A DNA stretch of 47,689 nt from Chrysochromulina tobinii (taxonomy: Eukaryota; Haptophyta; Prymnesiales; Chrysochromulinaceae). The notes below the pieces were generated by a model. That model saw nothing but the letters and a program-made list of their open reading frames with translations, was not told the DNA's origin and did not search any database. Made by a program: the position numbers and the translations under genes. The stretch lies in NCBI GenBank assembly GCA_001275005.1, contig JWZX01002429.1, positions 1 through 47,689 on the forward strand, given 5' to 3'. Below, piece by piece: positions 1-8,038 of this stretch. The first letter of the stretch is position 1, and each line of letters opens with the position of its first letter.

Positions 1-437
1 AACACGGACTTAGCTCAACACGGACTTGCTAAGTCCGTGTTGAGCATGTGGTGTAACTATTAGATCCGTGTTGAGCAATAACCTCGTTATCAACCTTCGT
101 TGAGTCCGGGTCCGTCACGCGTCCATCACGTCCTCCACACACGCACCACCCCACCTCTCACCTCTCCCCATCCTCCATGCATGGAACTCCCGTCAGAGAC
201 TCAGCATGAGAACCCTCACACATAGTCACACACCCGCGGGGAGCAAAAAAGACGACCCCCCATCATAGCCATCTCGGAGCAATCCAATCGCCCGATGAAG
301 ACGCGCCGCTTTGGGCACCAATAACTGGACGACAATCTCGCTCACGAGCTCGAGCCTCATCTCGTTGATCGAGCTCCAATCTCGCCCACGAGCTCGAGCG
401 TTATCTCGCTGCTCGAGCTCCAATCTCGCCCACGAGC
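1..437. other. Gene-free left end with inverted repeat
   Basis: No gene is recognised here. The first 80 bases hold several copies of a CTCAACACGGACTT-type word, including a perfect inverted repeat at 13-45 with 15-base arms and a 3-base loop. The rest includes a stretch at about 320-460 where the words CTCGAGC and ATCTCGC recur. The window starts inside this repeat, so its full extent is unknown. Confidence 0.6.
13..45. repeat. Perfect 15-bp inverted repeat
   Basis: GCTCAACACGGACTT at 13-27 is followed by GCT and then its exact reverse complement at 31-45. Partial copies lie at 2-12 (direct) and about 66-79 (inverted). It could be the end of a transposable element or a hairpin. Nothing else at this edge identifies the element. 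Confidence 0.75.
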
Positions 438-1757
438 TCAGCACTGGACGACAATCTCGCCGGAGAGCGACGGATCTTGCTGCGCGAGCTCCTCGTCGAT
501 CCCGCGGTAGTACGTGACCGAGGCACATGCGTCCGCCTGAGAGCCACAGAGGCGGCAAGATTCGGGGGCGAGATTAAGGGCGAGATTAGGGCGAGCTCGG
601 GGGGCGAGATAGGTCGTCGCAGGCAGGCGAGGGCACAGGAGAGAGAGTGGGAGAGGGAGAGGGAGTGGAAGCGAGAGAGGGAGGGAGGGGGAGAGAGAGA
701 GGGAGGGAGAGGGAGAGAGAGAGGGAGGGGGAGAGAAGGTATTTGGCGGAGGGGCCCGCCTCCCTACCTTGACCTGATGAGGGAGGCCATCAGCATGCAA
801 TCAGAGGCGTCAATTGGAGGGGCCCGCCTCCCTACCTTGACCACGTCTTGACCGAGCAGCTGCGTTCGCACCACGTCGTACCGCCCCATCTTATACGTGT
901 CCTTACCTGATGAGGGAGGCAATCAGACGTCATCAGAGCTCATCTTATACGTGTCCTTACCTGATCAGAAAAGCACTCGGCCGTCATCAGAGGCACCGCC
1001 CCATCCACTTTGCTGATGAAGGATGCAATCAAGAGGCACTCCGAGGTCGTCAGAAGCAATCAGGCCCCCCATCTCATGAAAGTCATCAGAGGCCATCAGG
1101 CCTCCCAATCTCATGAGCTTCCTCACCTGTGTGCACAGCAGAGTACATGTTCCAATGCTTCGGGGTGACCCCTTTCTTATCGGCGTACGCTTGCATGTTC
1201 TTGAGGTGCTCCATGAACGCGATCCGGGCAGCCGATCGCTCCTCGCTCTTGCGACCAGTCCAGCCGGCCGCGGCGGCCGCCTCCGCCGCCTCCTGCACCG
1301 CCGACTTGGTGCTGCTGCGCACGATGTCGGGACGGCCCTCCAAGGACCCGTGGCGTTTGGAATTGGGGCTCGTGAAGCGCAGGTCGGTGCTGGAGACCTC
1401 CGAGCTGGAGGCGAAGATGCCCGCCTCCGAGCTCGCTACCGAGGTCAGATCCGATCCTGAGCAATCGCTCTCGGTGGGGGACAGTGGCCGCTGCGGGGCG
1501 CTCGGGTCGGCAAACCGCTGCTGCTTCACGGTGACATACTGCGGCGCTCCAAAGACGGCGGCGCACTCGCAAGAGGCGGGCACCCCGGAAAAGCCGCTCG
1601 AAGACGGTTGTGGCTGCCAAGGCTTGGGCTTTTCCACGATGCCGGCCGACGGGTTGAACAGGTTGATGTTCTGCAACGTCGGTCCCATCGCGGAAATCGC
1701 ACCGCTGTCGTAGGGGTTGGCATCGCCGCGGTCCGCGACTGATTGCTCGGCTCCCAT
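438..1757 (-). CDS. Three-exon hypothetical protein, MGAEQS N-terminus
   Basis: The product is unrecognised. The gene model is built from splice signals: exon 1 1757-1127, exon 2 906-836, exon 3 536-438 (stop). The joined frame is 266 residues. The N-terminus MGAEQS has a Gly at position 2 and could be N-myristoylated. The middle is Ser/Pro-rich (GSDLTSVASSEAG). An Ala-rich helical segment follows, then a conserved-looking tail (KKGVTPKHWNMYSAVH, continuing across the first splice into KDTYKMGRYDVVRTQLLGQD). Intron 1 (907-1126) starts GTGAGG and ends CTCATCAG. Intron 2 (537-835) starts GTAGGG, is GA/CT-rich, and ends CTCTCAG. Exon 3 is the least certain: a repeat of the donor region inside intron 2 allows an alternative acceptor near 780. 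It lies on the same strand as the pseudophosphatase gene, 148 bp downstream of that gene's stop codon. Confidence 0.55.
537..1126 (-). repeat. Intronic repeats with duplicated splice junctions
   Basis: This covers introns 1 and 2 of the preceding gene. A 25-bp stretch spanning the intron 1 acceptor and the start of exon 2 occurs at 887-911 and again at 941-965. A 27-bp stretch spanning the exon 2 donor occurs at 816-842 and again at 748-774. Between the copies are CATCAGAGG-type arrays, which read as TGATGACCTC in the direction of transcription. The 600-740 stretch is a GAGAGGGA low-complexity tract. Confidence 0.8.
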
Positions 1758-1905
1758 CCTACAAGAGCTCCCGGCGTCGTGCGACGGGTGCCGAGAGAGG
1801 ATGCGGTTTTGGGGAGAGGAGCGAGTTTAGGTGCTCGGCAAAACTTGAGTTGGGTGTGGGGAAAAAGCCTCCTCTCCGTCGACGGATACCTACTCGGGGG
1901 GAAAT

Positions 1906-3384
1906 TCAACCTCTGGCCCGCTGCCGGATGGTCTCCTGCAGCCGCGCCTGCCGCTCCGCCTCTCGCCGCGCAGTCTCTTCCTTCGCCTTCTCCTGCTTGC
2001 GCTTATTCTTGCGCTGCTTGTCCGTCAGAGCCTGCGCCTCCCTCGCCTCTCGAAGGGATTGGGCTTGGGCTGCGGCGGCCTTGGCCGCGTAGGATTCCGC
2101 AATGGCGCCCGGCCCCATGCGCTTCGGTGCGGTGCTCACCTCGGTCCAGCCGCCCGCGTTGTGCCGAGCGCCGAGCATCCCGTGCGTTCCTAATCCTTTG
2201 GGAAAGCCGGGCGTTCCGTGTTCGGCGACCGCCTGCTGGTAAGTCTGCCACCGCTCGCGCTGCTCACTCGCTGCAGCCTCCACCTCCACCTCTGACTCGT
2301 CGTCCTCGTCGTCCTCGTCCTCGTCGGCAACGGCGGCGGCGGCTTCGGAACCGCCGCCCGGGACGACGCCCGACGGAGCGCTCCCCTCCACCGCCCCCAC
2401 CGCCCCCACCGCCTTGGTACGCTCATCACGGCGCTTTGAGCGGGAGAGGCTCAGCACCAGTTTGGAGAGCCTCGCCGCCTCCCGTGGCGCCGCCCGTAAC
2501 CGCCCAGCCGTTAGCGAGCAAATGCGGGCCGAGGCGGCCTCGCCATCAACGAGGCTCTCGTCCACGGAGGCCACGAAGGCGGCCGCGACGCACGCCGCGT
2601 ACGCACCGCTCTCGCAGTGCAGGTACACGCGCACCGGTCGCGTCGTACTGGGCGTCGGCGTCGTCTCGGCGTCGACGTCGGCGGCTGTGGCGTCGGCGCC
2701 GGCGCCGGCGCTGCGTGTGCCACCCGCCGGGGAGCGTAGCAGGCGCTTGAGGGCACCGACGGTCTCGAGAACGTCCGTGGACGCGGCAGGCTGGCGCATC
2801 TGCTCGATGCCCAGATCGGAGTAGGCGTCCGTCCACCCGCCCCACCATCTGCATGCATTCAGCACGACCACGCGCGGGCCGGCGCCGTTGGCGTGCGCGC
2901 TCGCGAGCTGGCGCACGTGCCGCGGCGATGGCAGCGCGCCGACGTGCAGAGAGGAGCCGTCGGTGCCGTGCCACACCTCGACCGACCACGGTGCGCCGCG
3001 CAGCTCGGCCCATCGATACACTGCCTCCGGCACGAACGTGAAGGCAGCGACGTAGCCCGAGAGCCCTGCCTCAGGGCGGTCGAGCGGGTGAGCACTTTCC
3101 TCGTCCATGTTCAGCGCCTTCCAGCGCAGCGCGGCCGCGATCAGGTGGGCGAAGACGATGCATAGAGCCGTGCGGCTCGCCGCCCCGAGCAGCAGGACGG
3201 GCAGGCTGGCGAGCGCGATGGGAGCGCTGAGCGCGCCAGCGACGGCCAGCAGTGGGTGGAGGCGCGAGGCGCGATCGTTCACGGCCGCGCAGCAAACGAG
3301 CGCCAGCACATCGGCAATGTGCTGCGCGGAAAAGACGCTCGTCGTCGGCCTTGGCGCCGTGAGCTTGTTCGTCGGCTTCGGCAT
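1906..3384 (-). CDS. Membrane-associated dual-specificity-phosphatase-like pseudoenzyme
   Basis: The frame is open from 3825, but the plus-strand gene starts at 3566. I therefore place the start at the ATG at 3384 (MPKPTNKLTAPRP), just after an AT-richer leader; the ATGs at 3462 and 3510 are alternatives. A hydrophobic region (LLAVAGALSAPIALASLPVL and following) predicts one or two membrane helices near the N-terminus. A PTPMT1/DSP-like domain follows: a WGG element before LGIEQMRQPAAS, then the P-loop-like HCESGAYAA. In active family members this loop is HCx5R(S/T). Here Cys is present (codon 2614-2616) but the Arg position is Ala (2596-2598), so phosphatase activity is doubtful. An acidic, low-complexity region and a basic helical tail rich in KR and EAR close the protein (about 492 residues). 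Substrate and localisation are unknown. It is head-to-head with the ADP-ribosyltransferase gene. Confidence 0.7.
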   Translation of the reverse strand: MPKPTNKLTAPRPTTSVFSAQHIADVLALVCCAAVNDRASRLHPLLAVAGALSAPIALASLPVLLLGAASRTALCIVFAHLIAAALRWKALNMDEESAHPLDRPEAGLSGYVAAFTFVPEAVYRWAELRGAPWSVEVWHGTDGSSLHVGALPSPRHVRQLASAHANGAGPRVVVLNACRWWGGWTDAYSDLGIEQMRQPAASTDVLETVGALKRLLRSPAGGTRSAGAGADATAADVDAETTPTPSTTRPVRVYLHCESGAYAACVAAAFVASVDESLVDGEAASARICSLTAGRLRAAPREAARLSKLVLSLSRSKRRDERTKAVGAVGAVEGSAPSGVVPGGGSEAAAAVADEDEDDEDDESEVEVEAAASEQRERWQTYQQAVAEHGTPGFPKGLGTHGMLGARHNAGGWTEVSTAPKRMGPGAIAESYAAKAAAAQAQSLREAREAQALTDKQRKNKRKQEKAKEETARREAERQARLQETIRQRARG

Positions 3385-3565
3385 TCCGGTCTCGAGAACG
3401 TGACGTGGCGCCCTTTGATTTTGAAACCGGCGAGAATTTTGTCGAATCCTACTCGCAACCATTGTGGAAAAGGCGTCGGAGGTCGTGAAGGCCTGAAGTG
3501 GTTGCCTCATTGTTACACACATAACTTGCGCGAGAGCTCGGCACGAGCCGCCGTCGACTAGGCCA
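3385..3565. promoter_or_regulatory. Putative bidirectional promoter
   Basis: About 180 bp separate the starts of two divergent genes. The stretch is AT-richer than its surroundings (TTTGATTTTGAAACC, ATTTTGTCG). No TATA box or initiator could be assigned with confidence. The role is inferred from gene orientation only. Confidence 0.4.
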
Positions 3566-6181
3566 ATGCCCTGGTCCTGTGCAGCGTGCACGTATGAAAA
3601 CGTCGACGGTGCACGCAATTGCGAGATATGCCGGACGCCACGGCCGGGCGGCGGTCCGCCGCCGCCGATGGCCGCCGATCCGTTTCCATCGACCGATGCT
3701 TCCGGCAGCCGACTTCTCGACATGGCGCTCGAAGACGGCGCCCCGCGCTCACCGCTCTCGGGCCTCTTTCCGGCCAATCTTCCACTGCCGTCTCTCGAGG
3801 TAGCTCTTACGCCCCATTCTGCCACGCTCCCGCATCTTCATCCGTCAACCGGTCCCTCGGTGAAGATCGCACGCAAACAGGCCAAACGTGCTCAGGCGAA
3901 GCACCCAGACATTACACTCGACGAGTGCACCGCGATCGTTCTCTATACTATGGAAGAGATTCCGCGCGAGACGTCCCTCTACTATGTCCTCAATCTCGCC
4001 CTGCGCAATAAAGTGAGGGCTGCTGTCCGCCCATGGCGCGATTACATCTGGCTCTTGCTTCACGCGCTTCGCAAACTGCCGCCTTCGACCGAGGTCATTG
4101 TCTTCCGCGGCTGCAAAAAGAGCCCGGACGAATTAGGGCTTGAGCTGACCAAGGACTTCGAGTTCACCTGGTCGTCTTTCACCTCGACTGCCACGACGCA
4201 GGGAGTGATGCAGACTTTCTTGGGCCAGTCGGGTCCGCGCACGCTCATGACCATCAAGATGGCTGAGAACTCTGGGCGCGACGTTCGGGACTTTTCTCTG
4301 TATCCAGGAGAGAACGAAATACTTTTCCCCCCAAACTTGTGCTTTGAGGTCGTCGATAGCTTCGACGCCGGAAACCAGCTCATCATGGTGCAGTGCCGGC
4401 AGACAGAAACGGTCGATGTCATCCTCGACTTGAACTCGGCAGGAAACGCCGTCGGTGCATCGGCCGCCAAACCCGGGTCGTCTACGCAGCCGAGCGAGGC
4501 TGGTCAGCTCGAGAAGGCTGTGGTTAAAAGGGCGGTGGACGAAAAGGCGGCGGACGAGCTGAAGCACTGGAAGATGGAACTGGACAAGATGGCCAACGCC
4601 CGCGCGCTTCTCTGCACGGAGCAGGCTCGCGTGCGCCTCATGGCCGCGGCGGCGGCTGATGAGGACGAGTCACTGCGCGACGCCGTGCAAGAGTGGAGGA
4701 ACGCCGTGCAAGCGAGGAACGCCGCGCGTGTCGCCTTGGTCCGCGCGCTCGATGATGCGCTCCGCGTACACGACGAGCGCCACGCCGAGGAGCAGCGGCG
4801 GAGCCTGTCCATGGAGGCGGCCGCGTTGCAGCAGCAGCAGGGGGCGCGCAAGCTCACGCTCGCCGAGCAGCTGCGGCTCGAGTGTCTGCACAGTCAGGTG
4901 CTGCCCGTGCTCGACGAGTGGGTGAAGCAGATCGGCAGAGTGCGCGAGGAGCGCGAGGACTTGGACCGCCACGCTGAACGGCCAAGCACCGATAAGCTGC
5001 ACGCGCTGCATGAGGCATGGCTCACCGCCCATGAAGCATTCGATCTCTTTCAAGCCAGAGAGAAAGATGAAAGGCGCCGTGGGAGTGCATCAGACGCAGC
5101 CATCCAGGTCACCCGCCAAGCGCGACGTGACGTGCAGAGCGCCGAGCGCGCGCTGCACCGGGAGCGCACGATGCTGGCCCAGGTCGCCGCCGCGCACTTC
5201 CCGGAGCTCTTTGCGATGGAGCCGCTGCTGCAAGTGGGCAAGGCCGAGGGCCTGGACGATGATGAAATTCGTGCGGTGCTCGTACTGCGCGAGCTCTCGC
5301 ACTACGAAGATCGGGTAAGTATCAGCGCCAAGGAGGGACGGCACGAGGTTTGGAAGGCGAGCTACGACGGCAAGGCGTGCGTGCTGAGGGAGTACAAGCT
5401 GGACAACCCGTCCGAGTGGAAGCTGCTCGCCAAGGAGGTGAGGCTCCTCAGTCAGCTCTCCCACTGCCCGTTCATTGCCCCCGTCGAGGCCGTCTTTGTG
5501 CAGCACTCCCCCGAGCGGTTATATTTGGCGTACATTCAGCTGCCCTACTTTTCGGGTGGCAACATGCGATCGTGGCTGAGTCGCGAGCCGGCGCCCGAGC
5601 TCTTGCAGCGCAAGGTGCTGCTCGGCCAGCTTTGCGAGGCGCTCCGCCACGTGCACAACCACGGCCTCGCGCACGGCGACGTCAAGCTTGAGAATGTCCT
5701 CGTGTCTCTCGAGGGCGAGCGCGCGACGGCGCACCTTGCCAACTTCGAGTCCGCGCGTCGCCAGCAAAACAGCCTGAGCATGAGCACGGATGGAAGATGC
5801 TTCCACCCTAGTTATTTTTTACCACCATTCACCGAGCTCTACGCGGCGCCGGAGATCCTCAAGGCCAGCAAAGAGGGCCGCGAGCGAGATGCGAAGCCCT
5901 CCGCGATGGGCGACATGTTCTCCTACGGTGTCTGCTGCCTCTTTGCGTGCTGCTTTCCGCCGAATGTCGAGGCGCAGCAGCAAGACATCCGCCGCTTCCG
6001 CGAGGACGGTCGCACGCTCAGCCCGTGGTCGCGCGACAAGGCGAAGCACGCCGACGCGCACTTACCGGACTTACTTGAGAGCCTTCTTGCTGGTGCGGCG
6101 ACCAACGAAGAGGCCCTCGCGCGGCGCCTGAGTGCGAAGCAGACTCTGTTGCATCCATTCCTCGACACGGCTCACGCGTAG
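3566..6181 (+). CDS. RanBP2 zinc finger + ADP-ribosyltransferase + pseudokinase protein
   Basis: This is an 871-residue single-exon protein. Residues 3-22 form a RanBP2-type zinc finger (W3, C5, C8, N12, C19, C22), a fold that binds ubiquitin or RNA. Residues about 100-290 match the arginine-specific mono-ADP-ribosyltransferase (ART) fold: VIVFRG (motif R, near 177-182), SSFTSTATT (motif S, near 203-211) and PGENEILF (ExE, near 247-254). That R-S-ExE set transfers ADP-ribose from NAD. A charged coiled coil follows (about 310-560). From about 579 there is a protein kinase fold with HGDVKLEN at 703-710. However, the VAIK lysine position is Arg608 and the DFG aspartate is Asn726 (ANFES), so it is probably a pseudokinase. 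The stop at 6181 is followed 29 bp later by a coiled-coil/PARP frame, suggesting one ancestral gene. The substrate is unknown; a link to ubiquitin or stress signalling would be inference. Confidence 0.8.
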   Translation: MPWSCAACTYENVDGARNCEICRTPRPGGGPPPPMAADPFPSTDASGSRLLDMALEDGAPRSPLSGLFPANLPLPSLEVALTPHSATLPHLHPSTGPSVKIARKQAKRAQAKHPDITLDECTAIVLYTMEEIPRETSLYYVLNLALRNKVRAAVRPWRDYIWLLLHALRKLPPSTEVIVFRGCKKSPDELGLELTKDFEFTWSSFTSTATTQGVMQTFLGQSGPRTLMTIKMAENSGRDVRDFSLYPGENEILFPPNLCFEVVDSFDAGNQLIMVQCRQTETVDVILDLNSAGNAVGASAAKPGSSTQPSEAGQLEKAVVKRAVDEKAADELKHWKMELDKMANARALLCTEQARVRLMAAAAADEDESLRDAVQEWRNAVQARNAARVALVRALDDALRVHDERHAEEQRRSLSMEAAALQQQQGARKLTLAEQLRLECLHSQVLPVLDEWVKQIGRVREEREDLDRHAERPSTDKLHALHEAWLTAHEAFDLFQAREKDERRRGSASDAAIQVTRQARRDVQSAERALHRERTMLAQVAAAHFPELFAMEPLLQVGKAEGLDDDEIRAVLVLRELSHYEDRVSISAKEGRHEVWKASYDGKACVLREYKLDNPSEWKLLAKEVRLLSQLSHCPFIAPVEAVFVQHSPERLYLAYIQLPYFSGGNMRSWLSREPAPELLQRKVLLGQLCEALRHVHNHGLAHGDVKLENVLVSLEGERATAHLANFESARRQQNSLSMSTDGRCFHPSYFLPPFTELYAAPEILKASKEGRERDAKPSAMGDMFSYGVCCLFACCFPPNVEAQQQDIRRFREDGRTLSPWSRDKAKHADAHLPDLLESLLAGAATNEEALARRLSAKQTLLHPFLDTAHA

Positions 6182-6210
6182 CAGGCGGCGGCCAAGGCGA
6201 GCAGCAGCAG

Positions 6211-7586
6211 ATGGCTGCCATCGAGCTTGAGGTAGCGCGTGTGCATCGCGAGGCTGCCTGGCGTGAGGCCGAGCAGCGCCGCAGGCAGGCGGAGCAGGAG
6301 GAGGCGGAGGAGGCGCTCGAGGTGGCTTTGAAGCAGAGCGAGCGCGAAGTGGCGACGAAGCGCAACGAGATACAAGAGCGGACAAAAGTGTGCAAGCTGG
6401 AGGCAGCGGCGAAGGCAAAGGCGCAAGCGGCGGCGCAGCTGACGAGCGATGCTAACGCTGCGCGCGCGTATGCGGATCGCGAGGCCACGCAAGCACAGGC
6501 GCAGGCTAGGCGCAAGGAGCTCGAAGCCTTGGAGAAGCGAGTGGCGGTCGAGTGTGCGCGGAGAAGGGCCGAGGCGGAGCGAGCAGAGGCCATGGCCACC
6601 AAGGTGCGTGATGAGCTTCGCGACGAGCGCAAAAAGGCCCATGCCATGCCCGACTACTGGGAAGAGCGCATTGCGAACAGATCGCCCTCGACCGCACTGG
6701 ACGTGACCGCGGCACATGTACTGCGCTGGAGCGGCTGCTGCAGACCGACCAAGTGAAGCTGAGAGTCGACGGTGCCGATCGGCGTGGCACGACGCATGAC
6801 CTGCTGAATCTCGCGTGCGCGTGGCGCATCGAGAAGCCGGCGCTGTGGGAAAAGTACATGGCTGGCTTTCAGGCGGTGATGCAAGACATCAAGCTTATCC
6901 AGCAGGAGCGCGTGAAGAGACCCTCGGGCGGCGCGCCGCCCCTTACGTGCGGCGTAGCCCTACCCCGAGACCTGCGCGTGGACGTCAATGAGGCCTTCCT
7001 GATGCACGGCACGAGCGCCGGCGTGCTCATCAACATCCTCTCCACGGGCATGAACGAGCGCTTCGCCGGCACGGCCGCCGGGGCCGTATACGGCAAGGGC
7101 TCAGCGCTCGAAATGAAACCGTCGCTCACCTGCTTGCATGCAAGTGCTCACTACGGCGCCCTCCCCTCCCCACTGTGGGCTCCTACCTGGCCGAGGACGC
7201 GGGCAAGACTGACCAGTATACCAAGGCAGATCCGCAGTACGATGGGAGCTCGGAACTGCACAAGCGGCTGTACGCGCACGGCGCGCGCCACCAACCGGGC
7301 AAGGTCTTCTACATCTTCGTGTGCCGCGTGGCGCTCGGCCATCACGTGCGCACAAAGCAGGCTGGTCGGGATGCCGTGAGTACCGATACGGGTCGACGCG
7401 TGTTCCCCATCTCGTTCCGCGAGCTCGACACGGTGGCTGGCGTTTCTCCGCCCGTGCACCACCACTCGCTGCTTGCACCCGACCCGACCCCATCACGTGC
7501 GCTACCGCGAGTACCTCGTCTTCCACTACCCCGAGTACCTGCTGGCTTACCAGCGGTACGAGGGCAACCGCGGACCGTTGGAGTGA
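6211..7586 (+). pseudogene. Coiled coil + PARP catalytic domain, frame-disrupted
   Basis: The region encodes a long charged coiled coil (6211-6650, rich in EAEQRRRQAEQEE-like heptads). After it comes a recognisable PARP catalytic domain: LMHGTSAGVLINIL with the NAD-binding His, a GAVYGKG...YLAEDAGKTDQY block with the conserved Tyr, a GVSPPVHHHSLLA block, and a final YREYLVFHYPEYLLAYQRY block ending in TGA at 7586. The reading frame changes near 6722 and near 7475 with no splice signals. A third change, at about 7098-7177, looks like an 80-bp intron whose ends are not GT/GC-AG. The gene may be decaying, or the assembly may contain indels. The coiled-coil frame is open upstream to the preceding gene's stop, so the ART-pseudokinase and PARP parts may once have been one protein. 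Confidence 0.7.
7098..7177 (+). other. Probable intron with non-canonical ends (introner family B)
   Basis: Removing 7098-7177 restores the PARP frame between GAVYGKG and SYLAED. The first bases of this segment (GGCTC) repeat the first bases of the following exon. Its interior carries GCATGCAAGTGCTCAC, as in a QueA-QueH intron. The ends (GG/TG, or GC/GG if shifted by one) are not a normal pair, consistent with mutation of a CCCACAG acceptor. Confidence 0.5.
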
Positions 7587-8038
7587 GTTTGCCCCTCAAT
7601 GTCGCATGTCCACTATCAGGGTTAGGGTTGGGTTGAATGAGCCTATATTAGGGTGTGCCGCGTGGCGCTCGGGGTCGGGTCATCGTCAAGAGAAGTGCGC
7701 ACGCACCCGCAACGGTGGGTAAAGACGTGCGTGTATCGTCGGCTGTCGCCTGTGCGGCTTTTCACCTTTTGGTTTTGCGTGAAAATAATTCAAAGTGTGA
7801 AATTCAAGTGTGAAAATTTCACGATTACTAACGATGACGCTGTGCGCGCATTATGGCACAAATACCCATCGCACACGCTCGTCTGACCGGTCTGAAGACT
7901 GAACAGAGTCCACTATCCCCCCTCATAGCCTGCCATTCAAGTATACTTTTAAATGGCCCCTTGCTGCGTACTTCTCTGCCAGCACACTCACCCCTCCAGT
8001 GGCAGCTGCCCGAGTAGCGCCGTCATGATGGCCACCCC
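7587..8038. other. Convergent intergenic region with PARP-derived duplicate
   Basis: This lies between two convergent genes. About 20 bases at 7650-7670 repeat a PARP segment (GTGTGCCGCGTGGCGCTCGG, first at 7319-7338), with degenerate similarity beyond. It therefore contains a small downstream duplication of the coding region. 7617-7636 has AGGGTTAGGGTTGGG, too short to call telomeric. 7760-7830 is AT-rich. No gene is seen. Confidence 0.5.

Noticed and set aside
1743..2750. 335-residue plus-strand frame rich in Arg and Pro
   Set aside because: It is a shadow of the pseudophosphatase gene in GC-rich DNA. It has no domains.
3385..3825. N-terminal extension of the pseudophosphatase frame to 3825
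   Set aside because: It would overlap the first exon of the divergent zinc-finger gene, and the sequence there codes for that gene.
7615..7640. Telomere repeat (TTAGGG)
   Set aside because: Only two units, interstitial between genes.
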